A DNA stretch of 64,000 nt, from assembly GCA_023376005.1 (NCBI GenBank), contig CM042150.1, positions 70,093,461 through 70,157,460 of the forward strand. Direction: 5' to 3'. The number at the start of each line of letters is the position of its first letter. The stretch's first letter is position 1. The position numbers were made by a program, and so were the translations under genes. This document shows positions 11,010-21,390 of this stretch, piece after piece. Source of the DNA: Doryteuthis pealeii (Eukaryota > Mollusca > Cephalopoda > Myopsida > Loliginidae). The notes below the pieces were generated by a model. The model was not told the DNA's origin and did no database searches. It was given only the letters and a program-made list of their open reading frames with translations.

Positions 11010-11850
11010 CCGAACAATTTTAGGCTTTATTTATTCAAAGCCCGGGCAGTTTACCGAAACTTTTCTTGTTTTTCAATGATATCTGCATTGGAAAAATAAG
11101 GTCCTAAACTGTTCGCCTACTGATTACCCTGTCGCACAATTTATCTGGAATTTCAATAATCAATATCCGATGTAATTTTGATTAATCTTTATTTCTTTCT
11201 TTCTTTTTTTTTTTTTTTTTTTTCTTGTTAATTTATGAATTTAGTATGTATGAAAACTATTGAATAAGCAGATAATTTAACCTTGAATATATACAACTTG
11301 TTAGTGTATTTCTTATTCTGGCTCCAGCAGTTATGAATGATTATACCGCGAGAACAGATGTTTGTTATGTGATGTACATTTAGCCTGTCATTTCAACAAA
11401 ACGGAAAAACTGTCATGAATCATTTTCAGAATAAGTTAAAAATTACATATATCGATGTCTTGGAATCAAAAATATTGTTTTAAACTTAATCAAATAAATT
11501 TTATGGAAATAGAAAGACACTTAAAATTAAAAATAAATTGTGATTTATGTCATTTTGTAGGAGAGCATAGATTTCTACACTGCAACAGCTATACTACCAA
11601 TTTACTTATTATTATTTGGTATCTCACAAAATAGGATTAATTCTAATTTGTTTTTTGTATTTCTATGAACTTTATTAGATTGAATTTGCTATTTATTATC
11701 GAAAACCTTTCTTGGTTCAAGACATTATTAAATGATGACAGAATAAAATTATTTCCTTAGCAGAATGACATACCAACATAATAGGAGTAAATAGGGAATT
11801 AAATTAAACAAGTATGTACAAAAATACGATATATTCCGAAAGATTAGTTT
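11010..11850. other. AT-rich stretch without recognised genes
   Basis: Apart from a poly(T) run at about 11,205-11,223, no coding motif, RNA motif or dispersed repeat seen elsewhere in the window was found here. It is probably intronic. Confidence 0.4.
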
Positions 11851-11859
11851 TTTATGGTG

Positions 11860-11906
11860 GTGTCGACGTTATAACGTTTCGGTTTGCGCAAATTTCATCA
11901 GGACAC
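11860..11906 (-). ncRNA. Hammerhead ribozyme motif, type I, with GUC cleavage site
   Basis: Read on the minus strand. Helix I is GTGTC (11,906-11,902) with GACAC (11,864-11,860). CTGATGA is at 11,901-11,895. The helix II segment is AATTTGCGCAAACC (11,894-11,881). GAAA is at 11,880-11,877. Helix III is the perfect palindrome ACGTTATAACGT (11,877-11,866). The cleavage site is after C 11,865 (GTC). All core bases and helices I and III are intact. Helix II would be the perfect palindrome GGTTTGCGCAAACC but for two G-to-A changes, which leave two A-C mismatches next to the core, so activity may be reduced. It has no sequence similarity to the other hammerheads here outside the core. Confidence 0.68.
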
Positions 11907-12290
11907 GTGGTGAAATCTCATCGACATCGCCATCAAGAATAAACCCATTTTGGAATACTTCCTGTTTTTCTTTTTTTTTCTATTTTTCTACATACTCAAT
12001 AAGATAAACGACCGTTCTCTGCTCTTACTGACAATAGATGAAAAAGAACCTTTGGGTTTGCTTTCTATTGATAAATCCAGAGAAATAAGTAACATCAATC
12101 CAGCGTCACACCACGAGAGAATAAAGTGAAAACTAAAGTTTGCGTCTCTATTAAAAAAAACAATGTACTTATACGGAAAGGTTGCCATGTTTATAAGGAT
12201 TAAAAGAAGAATCTGGAAGATAGGATCTCGAAAAAAAGAGTGGGTGTAAAGAAAGAGCAAGATGAAAAGGAAGGAAAGCAAATAACACAC

Positions 12291-12298
12291 ACACACAG

Positions 12299-12356
<58 letters not shown>

Positions 12357-12479
12357 AACACACACACACACACACAAATACAATACGAGTATATTTAAAT
12401 ATATGGACATATATAAATAACTACACAGATAAACACATATATATATATTCAGACAAACACACACATACACACACACACA

Positions 12480-12520
<41 letters not shown>
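12291..12520. repeat. (AC)n, (CT)n and (AT)n microsatellite cluster
   Basis: A short ACAC run is followed by a long CT run at about 12,300-12,355, then ACAC runs, and a final AT run at about 12,483-12,520, against which the PLE fragment starts. Confidence 0.9.
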
Positions 12521-12524
<4 letters not shown>

Positions 12525-12528
12525 AAAC

Positions 12529-12690
12529 ATGACACACGACTCCATTAAATTTGACCATGAAAAATCAAAAGAAGCAATAGCATTCCTAGATATTCTAATA
12601 TATATAGACGAAAACAGACAACTTCAAACCACGCAAATCAAACAAGCCACTTTTGACCCAATTAAAAATCTAAAGGTCATGCGCAAAGTA
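12529..12690 (+). pseudogene. Penelope-like reverse transcriptase fragment
   Basis: The frame DSIKFDHEKSKEAIAFLDIL, IYIDENRQLQTTQIKQ matches the PLE reverse transcriptase region just after the YxDD box (pattern IKFxxExS...FLDxxIYxxxxxLQTT). A second copy of the same family reads FIKFDHEKSTQAIAFLDILI at about 55,228-55,290. It is bounded on the left by an AT repeat and decays on the right into ACAC/AT repeats. Too short to be functional. Confidence 0.75.
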
Positions 12691-12995
12691 CCGAGATACA
12701 TACACACACTCACATTCACACACATATATGTATGCATACACATACATTTATGTGTATACATATATGGTCATATATACAACTCCCAAGAACCCTCCCTCAC
12801 ATATATAAGAGCATTCAAAAAATAACCCACCTCAAAGAGGTTTTTCACGAAACAGATGGACTTGCTACTACTAACACACTCTTCTACCCGGATTTTAATA
12901 GCATGTCAAGCCCTAAAAAATATTCCAATTTTTGTAGTTCTTCCATAATGCTCCCTTTCAAAAAATCTAAAAACGATTTCTTCAAATAAGAAATT

Positions 12996-13034
12996 TTCTC
13001 CTGACCATGACCTAAGGTCGAAACTAGTTGAGAA
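12996..13034 (+). ncRNA. Degenerate hammerhead-like motif (PLE terminal repeat)
   Basis: Helix I TTCTC/GAGAA (12,996-13,000 with 13,030-13,034), helix II GACC/GGTC, GAAA (13,020-13,023) and self-complementary ACTAGT are present. The catalytic box reads CTGACCATGA instead of CTGANGA, so it is probably inactive. The same 65 bp repeat, in the opposite orientation and more changed, lies at about 54,436-54,527. Both flank Penelope-like fragments, which suggests a decayed PLE terminal repeat. Confidence 0.4.
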
Positions 13035-13085
13035 TAAATAACATATAAAAAATATTCCTGTTTGTCTTCTTACTTTTTGTTCATA

Positions 13086-13123
13086 CTATCTATCTATCTA
13101 TCTATCTATCTATATATATATTA

Positions 13124-13161
<38 letters not shown>
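13086..13161. repeat. (ATCT)n and (AT)n microsatellite
   Basis: Tetranucleotide ATCT repeats at 13,086-13,112 pass into AT repeats with two TT interruptions. Confidence 0.9.
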
Positions 13162-13163
<2 letters not shown>

Positions 13164-13490
13164 TGATTGCCACTTCTTTACAGAAGAAAGCCATTTCTAC
13201 AAGTAGTTCGGTTGCGAACATGCAGATGGTTCAGAAGTCCAGTTTTGCTTTTACACGCCCTATCGCACAAATGATACGTGAGACCTCCAGCTTTCGCTTA
13301 TGCACACACATGTTTTTCGAAAGATTGGATGTCATCGGGGGACCGTGCGTGGCCGAGAAGATTGGCCCTCGATAGGCAAGTCCTGCCACAAGCACTACAT
13401 ATATGGACAGGCTTAAATATAGGAAATGTGTCAAGGGCGTCCGACATGTGCTGCTACGGTAGAGCTCGTTTCAGGATAGAGTGCTCGAAC
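13162..13490 (-). pseudogene. LINE C-terminal fragment with two C2H2 zinc fingers
   Basis: On the minus strand one frame gives PVHICSACGRTCLSRANLLG followed by HAR, and a second frame gives TYHLCDRACKSKTGLLNHLH. Both are C2H2 fingers of the kind found at the C-terminus of EEP-endonuclease/RT LINEs (compare TCGRILLSRTGYVNHRKSH at about 63,618). A frameshift separates them. No RT motif is left. The assignment rests on the zinc-finger spacing only. Confidence 0.5.
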
Positions 13491-13550
13491 CACCTTGCTT
13501 CAAACCTCCAACAGACGCAATAAACAAGTCTCCTCCAAAGAAAACGATTC

Positions 13551-13595
<45 letters not shown>

Positions 13596-13682
13596 CACAC
13601 ACAATGTATTCCTTGCACAATATACTTTATGCTGACGATGAAAATGAGACGTTCGCAAGAATTACCATTATTATTATTATCG

Positions 13683-15143
13683 AGTTTTTCACGTCTGTCG
13701 TAGCCGGTGGTTCACTGGAGGCTGAGTCACCTCAGGTCCACCGGACTTTTCTGAGTATTCTAGCCGATTTTAATAGTAGTGTAGTTTGGATTGTCACTAT
13801 TCTTCCTCTAATTTCCAATTCAGCCAAATTCTTTTCCAGAGCTTTTGGGACTGTTCCAAGGGCACACATTACAATCGATATGACTTTCACCTTACTGTTC
13901 CACAGTTTTCTCGGTTCTCTGGCAAGGTCCAAGTATTTGTCTATCTTTTCACTCTCTTTCACTTTCACTCAGTGGTCGGCCGGGACGCCAAAATCCACGA
14001 GATGGCAGGTTCTCTTCTTCTTGTCGATCAATACTAGGTCCGGTCTCCTGGCCGGGATTAGGTGACCCGTCTGTACCTCAGAGTCCCAGAGAATTTTATG
14101 CGTCTCATTCTCTATCATAGGTTCAGGCTTGTGCGTATATGATTTAGTTGTATGATGAAAATAAAATTTGTAGCTCAATTCCCTTTCACGCCTAAACGTG
14201 CCTAGTTTTGTACTCTTTTTGTGGTAGTTTACTGCATTCGCTTATTATATGATTAACCGTTTCGTATCTGTCTCCACATATTATGCGTTTGTTATTCTAC
14301 TGTGTCTTATCTATTTTTGTCTCTATATAGTTTGTTCTTATGGCATTGTCTTGTGCTGCGATTAAAAGAGATTGTTTCTCTCTTGAGGTTTCCTTTTCTT
14401 AGCCATGTCCATGTCTTCTGATGTGATATCTCTTGAGTTTGACACTTGAAGTACCCATGTAGTTGTTTTTCTTCCCATTTCTGTTTTTTAGTTTTTGATG
14501 TATTTTTGCTTGTTAATATGTTGTAATTGCATTTCCTAGCTGATGCAATTAATTGTTCCTTACTTTTATTAATGTATTCATCAAGTGCTTGGATTGTCGT
14601 ATCTACACTATCTTCAATATTGGACAGACCTCCCCCCCTTCTTTTCTTGGCACATATAGTCTAACTATGTCGTCTCTTATGTGTAATGCTTTGTGCATGG
14701 TCATCAGTTCCCTTGTCTTGTGGTCTATCTGCCGTGGCTCTTCAGGAATGGTCTTGAGTATCTTACGAGAGGAACAGCCCATGTGTTTATTCCCTTGATA
14801 AGGTTTCTGCTACACAGCTTGGTTTCTACGAGCTTTCTTGTTCTTCTGAGGTATTCCTTTCTTACTTTTTCTTTCATTTCTGTTTATTTGATTATATCCG
14901 CTTCTAATATTCCCAGATATCCATAGTTCTCTTTTTCCTCAAATGTTCTAATTTCTTCTCGATTCGGTAGTTCTATTTCCTTCGCCGTTTCATTTTTTTT
15001 CCTTTCTTCATCACTAACATGGTGCACTTGTCGATGCCGAACTCCATCCCTATATATTGGCTGTATATTCTTATAGTTGGGTTAACTGTTTCTAATTATT
15101 GTTCATTTTGGCAAAATCCTGATGTCTTCCATGTACATAAGAT
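13683..15143 (-). mobile_element. R2/Hero-like LINE fragment (RT active site to restriction-like endonuclease)
   Basis: Reading down the minus strand, MYMEDI at about 15,121-15,138 sits where the RT YxDD box belongs (here YMED). It is followed by FGIDKCTMLVMKKGK, a degraded thumb region including MHK, and the endonuclease part at 14,178-13,732: ENETHKILWDSEVQTGHLIP, ARRPDLVLI, HLVDFGVPAD, then KYLDLAREPRKLWNSKVKVI. The PD...D spacing is that of the restriction-like endonuclease of R2/NeSL/Hero-type LINEs. A better copy lies at 59,607-60,660. The 3' end carries an (AAT)n tail (ATT run at 13,665-13,682). Many stops. Confidence 0.8.
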
Positions 15144-15144
15144 G

Positions 15145-15148
<4 letters not shown>

Positions 15149-15205
<57 letters not shown>
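15149..15205. repeat. (ATT)n microsatellite, tail of LINE fragment
   Basis: About 57 bp of pure ATT lies exactly at the 3' end of the minus-strand LINE fragment that starts at 15,206, so it is most simply that element's (AAT)n tail. Confidence 0.9.
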
Positions 15206-16389
15206 TCGACTTAGGTGGTGATCTTTCACTGGAATTTGAGTGACAGTAAGTTTCATCAGGTCTCCAGGACTCTTCTAAATATTCTAGCCGATCTCAACAA
15301 CGGTGTTGGCTTCACGATCTCGATTCATCCTCTAATTTTCAATGCATTCAGTCTCCTTTCCAAACTCTTGGGAACCGTTCAAAGGTCAATTTGGTATCAC
15401 CATTACCCTCATGTTTCACTTTTTTTGGTATTCTTTCATTTTTACTCTGTGATCTGCCGGAACGGCGAAATCCACTTGATAATAGGATCTTTGCTTCTTG
15501 TTAATTAGCACTAGTCTGGTCTTCTGTCTGTGATTGGCTGATCCGTTTGTATATCAAAATCCCAGTATGATTGTCCCAACCCAATTGTTCTTATGACAAG
15601 TCTCAACCCTTTTTATCATATGTGCTACAAGGTGGTGGCTGACAATTTTAATATTCTAGGAATGACGCTGAACTCTTTCTTTCACTTCTGGAGGGCTGGT
15701 GAATGTGGAGCACCCCTTGACCACCATTGCTCCCAGATTCACTCTGACCGGGAGTGGTAGTACATTTTAGGATCCCATTTATGGGTTAAATAGAAAATTT
15801 GTTTTTAAAAAGGCATTTTATACTAAACTATCGCTACGAATCTTTCAAAACTTGGTCGGTATTAAATGACCCACCGAGGTTTGATATGCAGTAAAATAAA
15901 AAAGATCCTTTCTTCAAACTGTTCTTCTACAAAAGTACGGCGCCAAAACTATAACTGCAAACAACCTACAGTCAAAATCAAGAAAAATCTTTGAAAAAGA
16001 TATAACAATAAATTTGACCATCCCCCACAACCACCGCTTGGCATAAAATAACTCTGGGTAGGTTGACATGCCATTAAAATCAATCAATTAATCAATCAAT
16101 CAATCAAAATCCCAGAAAACTTTCTGACTCATTCTCAAAAACGGATTCTTGTTGATGCATATACAATTTAGTAATATAATCAAAGTTTAGTTCCTTGCTC
16201 AATCCCTGTTGAATCACTTTTCCCGCCCAGTTCATGTTTTGTCTTGTATTTTATTTGTGATAGTTCGCTACATTCGCTTATTATAGGATTAAGAGTTTTC
16301 TCTTTGTTTCCACACATGCTACACATGCTATTATGTTGCGTCTCATTTTCGCTTTGATATTATTGGTCTTTACGGCAATGTTTTGAACT
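15206..16389 (-). mobile_element. R2/Hero-like LINE fragment with a nested repeat
   Basis: The segment shares the C-terminal and 3' region of the 13.7 kb copy, for example CTAGCCGATCT...CCTCTAATTTTCAATG and the stretch around CATTCGCTTATTATA at about 16,270. A second repeat interrupts it at about 15,640-16,115. Its 5' end stops at the CTGT/CT microsatellite at 16,391. It lies head to tail with the 13.7 kb fragment. Confidence 0.7.
15640..16115 (-). repeat. Dispersed repeat nested in LINE
   Basis: The sequence around GGAGCACCCCTTGACCACC, GGGAGTGGTAGTACATTTTAG and the (AATC)n run at 16,076-16,106 is shared, in inverse orientation, with 33,240-33,780, where GGTACTACCACTCCGG appears twice. The family is not recognised. 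It appears to have inserted into the LINE at 15,206-16,389. Confidence 0.6.
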
Positions 16390-16390
16390 G

Positions 16391-16391
16391 C

Positions 16392-16489
<98 letters not shown>

Positions 16490-16512
16490 GTGTATGTGTG
16501 TGTGTGTGTGTT
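16391..16512. repeat. (CTGT)n-(CT)n-(GT)n microsatellite
   Basis: CTGT repeats at about 16,395-16,424 pass into a CT run to about 16,486 and a GT run to about 16,510. It lies about 55 bp from the putative donor side of the ErbB exon at 16,566-16,702. Confidence 0.9.
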
Positions 16513-16565
16513 CTTTTTTTTTATTTTGAAGCTTGAACGATTTTTTTTTTAAATCATAAAAGTAC

Positions 16566-16702
16566 CTTTTTCTATCTTTTTTCGAGCCCCGTTTTTTGTG
16601 CTTGCAGACCCCTTTAGAGTTTTCTGTCATCTTTCTTGGGCACTTTTTGGTGCAAGCTTTACGTACTTTCACGTTCAGACAAGAGAAGCACTGATTGGGT
16701 CC
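16566..16702 (-). CDS. Egfr: ErbB/EGFR-family receptor, exon g (domain IV, second cysteine unit)
   Basis: On the minus strand an acceptor TTCCAG precedes GGACCCAATCAG, coding GPNQCFSCLNVKVRKACTKK followed by CPRKMTENSKGVCK. The pattern GP-x-x-C-x-x-C...C...CP is the second cysteine unit of ErbB domain IV. It joins in phase 0 to exon f (18,518-18,726), giving CTGS-GPNQC as in known receptors. The 3' end is uncertain: AAAAAGGTACTT at 16,566 is a weak donor. The codons before it encode a strongly basic run (KKRGSKKDRKR) unusual for an extracellular domain, so the true exon may end earlier. This is an extracellular, disulfide-rich part of a growth factor receptor tyrosine kinase. Confidence 0.7.
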
Positions 16703-17299
16703 CTGGAATTGGAAAAAAAAAACGAATTAAATAATTGAATAACTCAAAAATAAAAAGCGCGCAGTTATTTGATTAACAAATTAACATTGTTGTTCACATT
16801 CAGTTCACTTTCTACCTTCTTAGCAGGATCAACCTAAAATCAAAAGGGAATGGAAGGAGTCGTAGTAGAAAACAAATAAAAATAATTGGAACAATAAAGC
16901 AGTATATATAATTAGAAATCATATTGTTAAGCAAATGACGAAGAGAAAAGAGTTTCAAAGATCAATATAGGTAAGCAACATCGGATCTTTGAATGAGCAA
17001 ATGTTGTTAGGATTGATTTTGTCTTGTCACTTGAAATTTCAATCGACAAGCGGGGAATTCAATCGTTGCTTAAAGCGGGGATTATAGTAAAGATTCCAAG
17101 TGCAATTTTCTTTCTAGTGAATGTTTGATTACGATCTTTTAATAAAATACCAAAATTAGTTATGAAGTGAGATCGTAATGATCAGTATGCCGATAGATAA
17201 AATTATTCCTTTTTTATTGACTTTGATTTTCGTATAGAATAGCAAATAAGGATATACATTTTACAATGAAATCAACTGAATAAGTAAATACTTCAAAAC

Positions 17300-17311
<12 letters not shown>

Positions 17312-17349
<38 letters not shown>

Positions 17350-17456
17350 CAGAAAAGAGTTATGGGTATACCTGAAGGGATCGTATAGATTAAGACTATG
17401 GTAGACCCATAAATCTTTTCTACTATCATTATTATAGTTTTAGCGCAAATTGGACA

Positions 17457-17541
<85 letters not shown>
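17312..17541. repeat. (AT)n and (GT)n microsatellites
   Basis: AT runs at about 17,313-17,349 and 17,459-17,505; the second continues into a GT run to about 17,540. Between them is about 110 bp of unassigned sequence. Confidence 0.9.
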
Positions 17542-17542
<1 letters not shown>

Positions 17543-17632
17543 AATATATATGGAATAGCCAGGAGTTGGGAGAAGAGGAAACAATTCCAACCTTGAAGTA
17601 GAGCAATGTCTCTGACATTATCTCTATTATCC

Positions 17633-17810
17633 CGTGATGTAATGGTTAGAGTCATAGGAAATGGACTCGTTGCCCGAGTTCAAATCCTGGATGTGTTAAT
17701 TGCATTTCACTTAGCGCTTATACCCTTGGGAAAGGTATGAATCCTACTCTCCCAGTGCGGATATGAGATGTACACAATTGAATAGTTACGATAGTGCAGT
17801 TAATTAAAAT
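17633..17810 (+). repeat. tRNA-derived SINE, second family
   Basis: The head has an A-box-like TAATGGTTAGAGTC and a B-box-like GAGTTCAAATCC, then a body with ATACCCTTGGGAAAGGTATG and AATCCTACTCTCCCAG. Related bodies occur on the minus strand at about 31,318-31,380, 48,475-48,620 and 62,215-62,405, so this is a dispersed family distinct from the SINE at 1,309. Confidence 0.75.
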
Positions 17811-18510
17811 GAACGGTTTTGTGAAAGAATACAAGGAATTTGATTGACAACTTTTAAACCTGTGTTTGACCTCTTCACTGATTCGCCAGCGTTAAAGTGA
17901 GAAAATTAGTTTAGGAAAATTAGTTTTTGGTTGGGCGCTGAACCAGGCGGAACGCAATGGCGGTTTTTCCGTTTGAAATCAAAATCTCCGCGCGTTTGAA
18001 TTCATCCAGGATTGATAAAATAAAAAATGAGCTCGAAGTAACAAAGTGTAGTGTTTGTTAATTAATAACAAACAACGGACCAAGACACAGAAGACTTCCA
18101 AAGATAACTGAAATATATCACAGATGCAGAATAGCAGATAACAGCCTCCTAGAATTAGACAGCTGATAGATCTAGCTATCAATAGAAAAAGATAAGTATA
18201 TGAGTCTATGTCCAGAGGTATACTCTACAATATACTTCAATACGTCGATTTAAAGAGGGGCTATGTAATAAAATCTTTTTATTTTCCAAACATGTTGATT
18301 ACTTAACGGACGTAAAATGCAAAACCTGCTGAGTGTTGAGATAAAATAAACAATATGAAAGAAAAAAAAAACATATAATAAAATTACAAGAATACTTTTA
18401 AGAAATTCGTTCAACTTGAAGTGATTCAAAAGTGATTTTATTTTAATTTAAATCCTCTATATTTTCCTGAATCAATCATTAATCAATAATTAAAAATGTA
18501 TTAAGGATTT
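17811..18510. other. Unassigned intron sequence
   Basis: This lies between the SINE and ErbB exon f. No coding or repeat homology within the window was seen. Confidence 0.4.
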
Positions 18511-18517
18511 TACTTAC

Positions 18518-18726
18518 TGATCCAGTGCATCCATTTTTACATTCTTCATGACAAGGTTTACACGTGTTCAATCCGCTATCAAACACCATACTGACATTCC
18601 AGCAAGACGGAACACATTTGCCAGTTTCTTCCACGCGATAGTTGATACATTCAATACAATCTTCGGCATCCGGACCCCAACATCCGCTAAGTTTACACTG
18701 ATAGTCACAAACTTGACCAGTACTTC
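18518..18726 (-). CDS. Egfr: ErbB/EGFR-family receptor, exon f (start of domain IV)
   Basis: The exon is bounded by the acceptor ATTTTAG/GAAGT and the donor GATCA/GTAAGT on the minus strand. It encodes STGQVCDYQCKLSGCWGPDA, EDCIECINYRVEETGKCVPS, a linker, and CKPCHEECKNGCTGS. The sequence TGQVC...C...GCWGP...DC..C is the signature of the start of ErbB domain IV. It enters in phase 1, and the incoming C from exon e makes CGA (Arg), giving ACR-STGQVC, equivalent to the CKATGQVC of vertebrate receptors. It leaves in phase 0 to exon g. The upstream intron (18,727-32,924) is 14.2 kb and full of mobile elements. Confidence 0.92.
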
Positions 18727-18766
18727 CTAAAATGGAACGATAAATAACCAAATCAAGTTTAAAATG

Positions 18767-18908
18767 TTTTCATCAAAGGGAGACAATTCATTATGCATAT
18801 GTAAGGATTCAGAATATTGACAATGGTTCGCAAACTTTTCATCAAAGGGAGACGATTCATTATGTACATGTAAGGATTCAGAATATTGACAATGGTTCGC
18901 AAACTTGT
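18767..18908. repeat. Two-copy 69 bp tandem repeat next to ErbB exon f
   Basis: CATCAAAGGGAGAC...TTCGCAAACTT occurs at 18,771 and again at 18,840 with only a few substitutions (AATT/GATT, GCATATG/GTACATG). It lies about 41 bp inside the intron upstream of the exon f acceptor. Confidence 0.9.
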
Positions 18909-20060
18909 CTCGCACACAAATTCCCTATGACATTGAATAGTAGATGTACTGGTCTACAACAATTTATCTACAATTACAATTCACCTAAAAATATTTGTCT
19001 ACAGATATAATTCATCTATAATAATCTATCCAGAAATATAATTTAATACACAAAACTATTCTTACATTTAAATATATCTAACAGTTGAAACCAAACAACG
19101 TAGATTAAATCAAGGACGTTGAATGTTAAATATTAACTCTAACCTTATTATATTTGTTGAACTACATTTATATACTCTGTGGGAAAGTTGCATCTGTAGA
19201 CAAATTATTGTTGTTAAAGTGTATCTGGGGATAAATTATATTAATAAATAAATCATAAAATTGTTGTAAAGAAGTCGTCATAAATAGATTTACCGAATAC
19301 AATCATAGTGAGTGAGATCCTCACTGAGTACATCACTATTGATATTATTGCCTTGTGACCGACTAAACTTAATTTGATCTTTATGCCTGACTAAGCTGAT
19401 TCGAACCTTCTTAGGTGCCTTAATAATCTGACATTGAGCCAGACTTTGTTAAGTTTGGTAAATAAACATACCTGAATTAGTTGCTTAGTTCCAGAAATAT
19501 TGGTGCAATTTTTCTTCCAGGTTAAAGAGTCATTTTCCTTTGAAGATAATCCTTTAAAATTCTACTTTTTGTCCGAGGAGTTAGATACAATAATTCCAGG
19601 TAAAAAGCAGAAGTTTAGATGAATATATTCAAGATGAAATATCTCTTCAGCTTGGAAGATTAAATTGCACCAATATTCATATTCATACAACTATACACTC
19701 CATTTTGGTTTTGTATTGAATTAACTTTCAAATCCTGATTTTGAAAAAGTTAGACAGTAAAAGAATTATGCAATATTATTCCTGTCCTTATTTCTACTGT
19801 TATTATTGTATCTGACTCGCCGAAATTTAGAAAATATAATCTTAATTACAGCTGATCCATAATATATTTTTCATGCATTATGGATACATTTTCTCAAACC
19901 TCATTCTTTTTGCTTGGCTAGTTGATTATATTTTAAGAGATGTAAATCCTCATTCGTTTTGGTATGTACGTGAAATGATTTTTCGATTAACATGAAAATA
20001 TTTACTTTTTAAGAATTTATGTTGCATTCTTTTAACTCATCATTATCATCAAATTCCATC
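18909..20060. other. AT-rich intron sequence without recognised features
   Basis: No coding motif was recognised. The stretch contains short AT-rich direct repeats of the type TAATTCATCTA but no clear element. Confidence 0.4.
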
Positions 20061-20062
20061 AT

Positions 20063-20083
20063 TCTCTGTCTGTCTGTCTGTCC

Positions 20084-20142
<59 letters not shown>

Positions 20143-20155
20143 AACACACACACAT
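20063..20155. repeat. (TCTG)n-(CT)n microsatellite
   Basis: TCTG repeats pass into a long CT run and a short AC run ending near 20,153. Confidence 0.9.
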
Positions 20156-20332
20156 ATACAACCACATCAGCCTCCCTATCGGTATAACACTGTAGTAGTG
20201 TTATGGATTGACTGGCGATATCTCATTAGATAGTTGAAAAAAACAATTTTAGATATAAAAATAGCAATTGTTTTTAGAGTCGTACGAGCGACTTAGATCA
20301 GAGTACAAGTCAGTGGTGGGGTAAAGTCAACA

Positions 20333-20615
20333 CTAGATAAGAACAATTTACCCGAACAAAATAAATTCTAATGGCTAAAATCGGTTGATATAAAACGAAT
20401 GGCTGTTTTATACATATGTTGACATATTGTCATTTACGTGAAGACTGCACAAGATAAGAAAATTTATTACTCGAACAAAAGAAATTTTAAAGGCTAAAAA
20501 GTCGGTTGGTATAAAACAAATGACTGTTTTATATAAATGTTTTCATATACATATATATATTGTCATTCTTGTGAAGACTGCACAAGATAAGAAAATTTAT
20601 TTAACAAATGCAGTT
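20333..20615. repeat. Tandem repeat, period about 117-133 bp
   Basis: AGATAAGAA starts units at 20,335, 20,452 and 20,585. Shared blocks are ATGGCTGTTTTATA/ATGACTGTTTTATA and GTGAAGACTGCAC. The third unit is partial. Confidence 0.85.
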
Positions 20616-20689
20616 TAAAGATTAGATCTTAAAAATATAGGTTCAGTAAGAATAACATTCAGCGATTAACCCATGACCAATTTCTGGGA

Positions 20690-21390
20690 ATTATCATAGC
20701 AACTGACAGATAAGTCTGGCACAAGACCATTTATACAATAACAAAAATATTATCAGGTGCCTCACCAATCAGGAAACTGGGGCGGAGACTTGTTGCCCCC
20801 TCCCTCCAAGATGTGTAACCCAAGGCCATGATTTCGATTAGCCGTCCAATCAAATGCGACCGTGTGGGTGGGTTTTTGTACGCCCCCTGATGTTTATACT
20901 GTAGGGCCATTGGTCCGGCGTTTCTATTGGCTGGCCAATCAGAGCCCTGGATTCAGGGATTAGAACCCATAAAAGAGGTCCCAAAAGGGTTCCAGGCAGA
21001 TCGGACAGCTGGTTCTCGACCAGATTGGATAACTGCTTCCATAGCAGATTGATAGCTCCGTCTCAGAGCCCTTGTCGCCGTCTTTGCTTTGTCATCTTGC
21101 TACTCAAAGTCCTGAATTTGAATCAGAACTCAACATATATCGCCAGTTAGTCCACAAAATTCCGACTTCCCTTCAAATTCGACACCCCTTTGTGGTTGTA
21201 CATGATTTTTATCACTGTATAATTAATAAGGGTCTTTTATTATTAAAAGCGCGTCCGTTGTAATTGTGGAACAACATTGGTGAATTTGGTCACTTTTAGG
21301 TACAGCCCGGAACAAGCACTTCAACTTTTCTGTGGGTCAAATAACACCCATTGTGTTATATTCGGCGCCTCGACAGCATAGTATTACATT
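20690..21390 (+). mobile_element. LTR-like sequence with strong Pol II promoter features
   Basis: Five CCAAT/ATTGG boxes lie between 20,765 and 20,939, followed by CATAAAAGAG (20,968-20,977) as a TATA-type element and an AATAAG-type signal near 21,226. The region ends at TATTACA (about 21,382-21,388), directly followed by TTTG(T/G)TGCCGCG, which resembles a tRNA primer-binding site downstream of an LTR. No gag or pol follows. Most likely it is a solo LTR or LTR plus leader of a Gypsy-like element; the left end is not defined. Confidence 0.55.

Noticed and set aside
13600..13660. Short RT-like motif ILYADDENE after an AT repeat
   Set aside because: Only about 20 codons, with no neighbouring RT motifs, so it may be chance.
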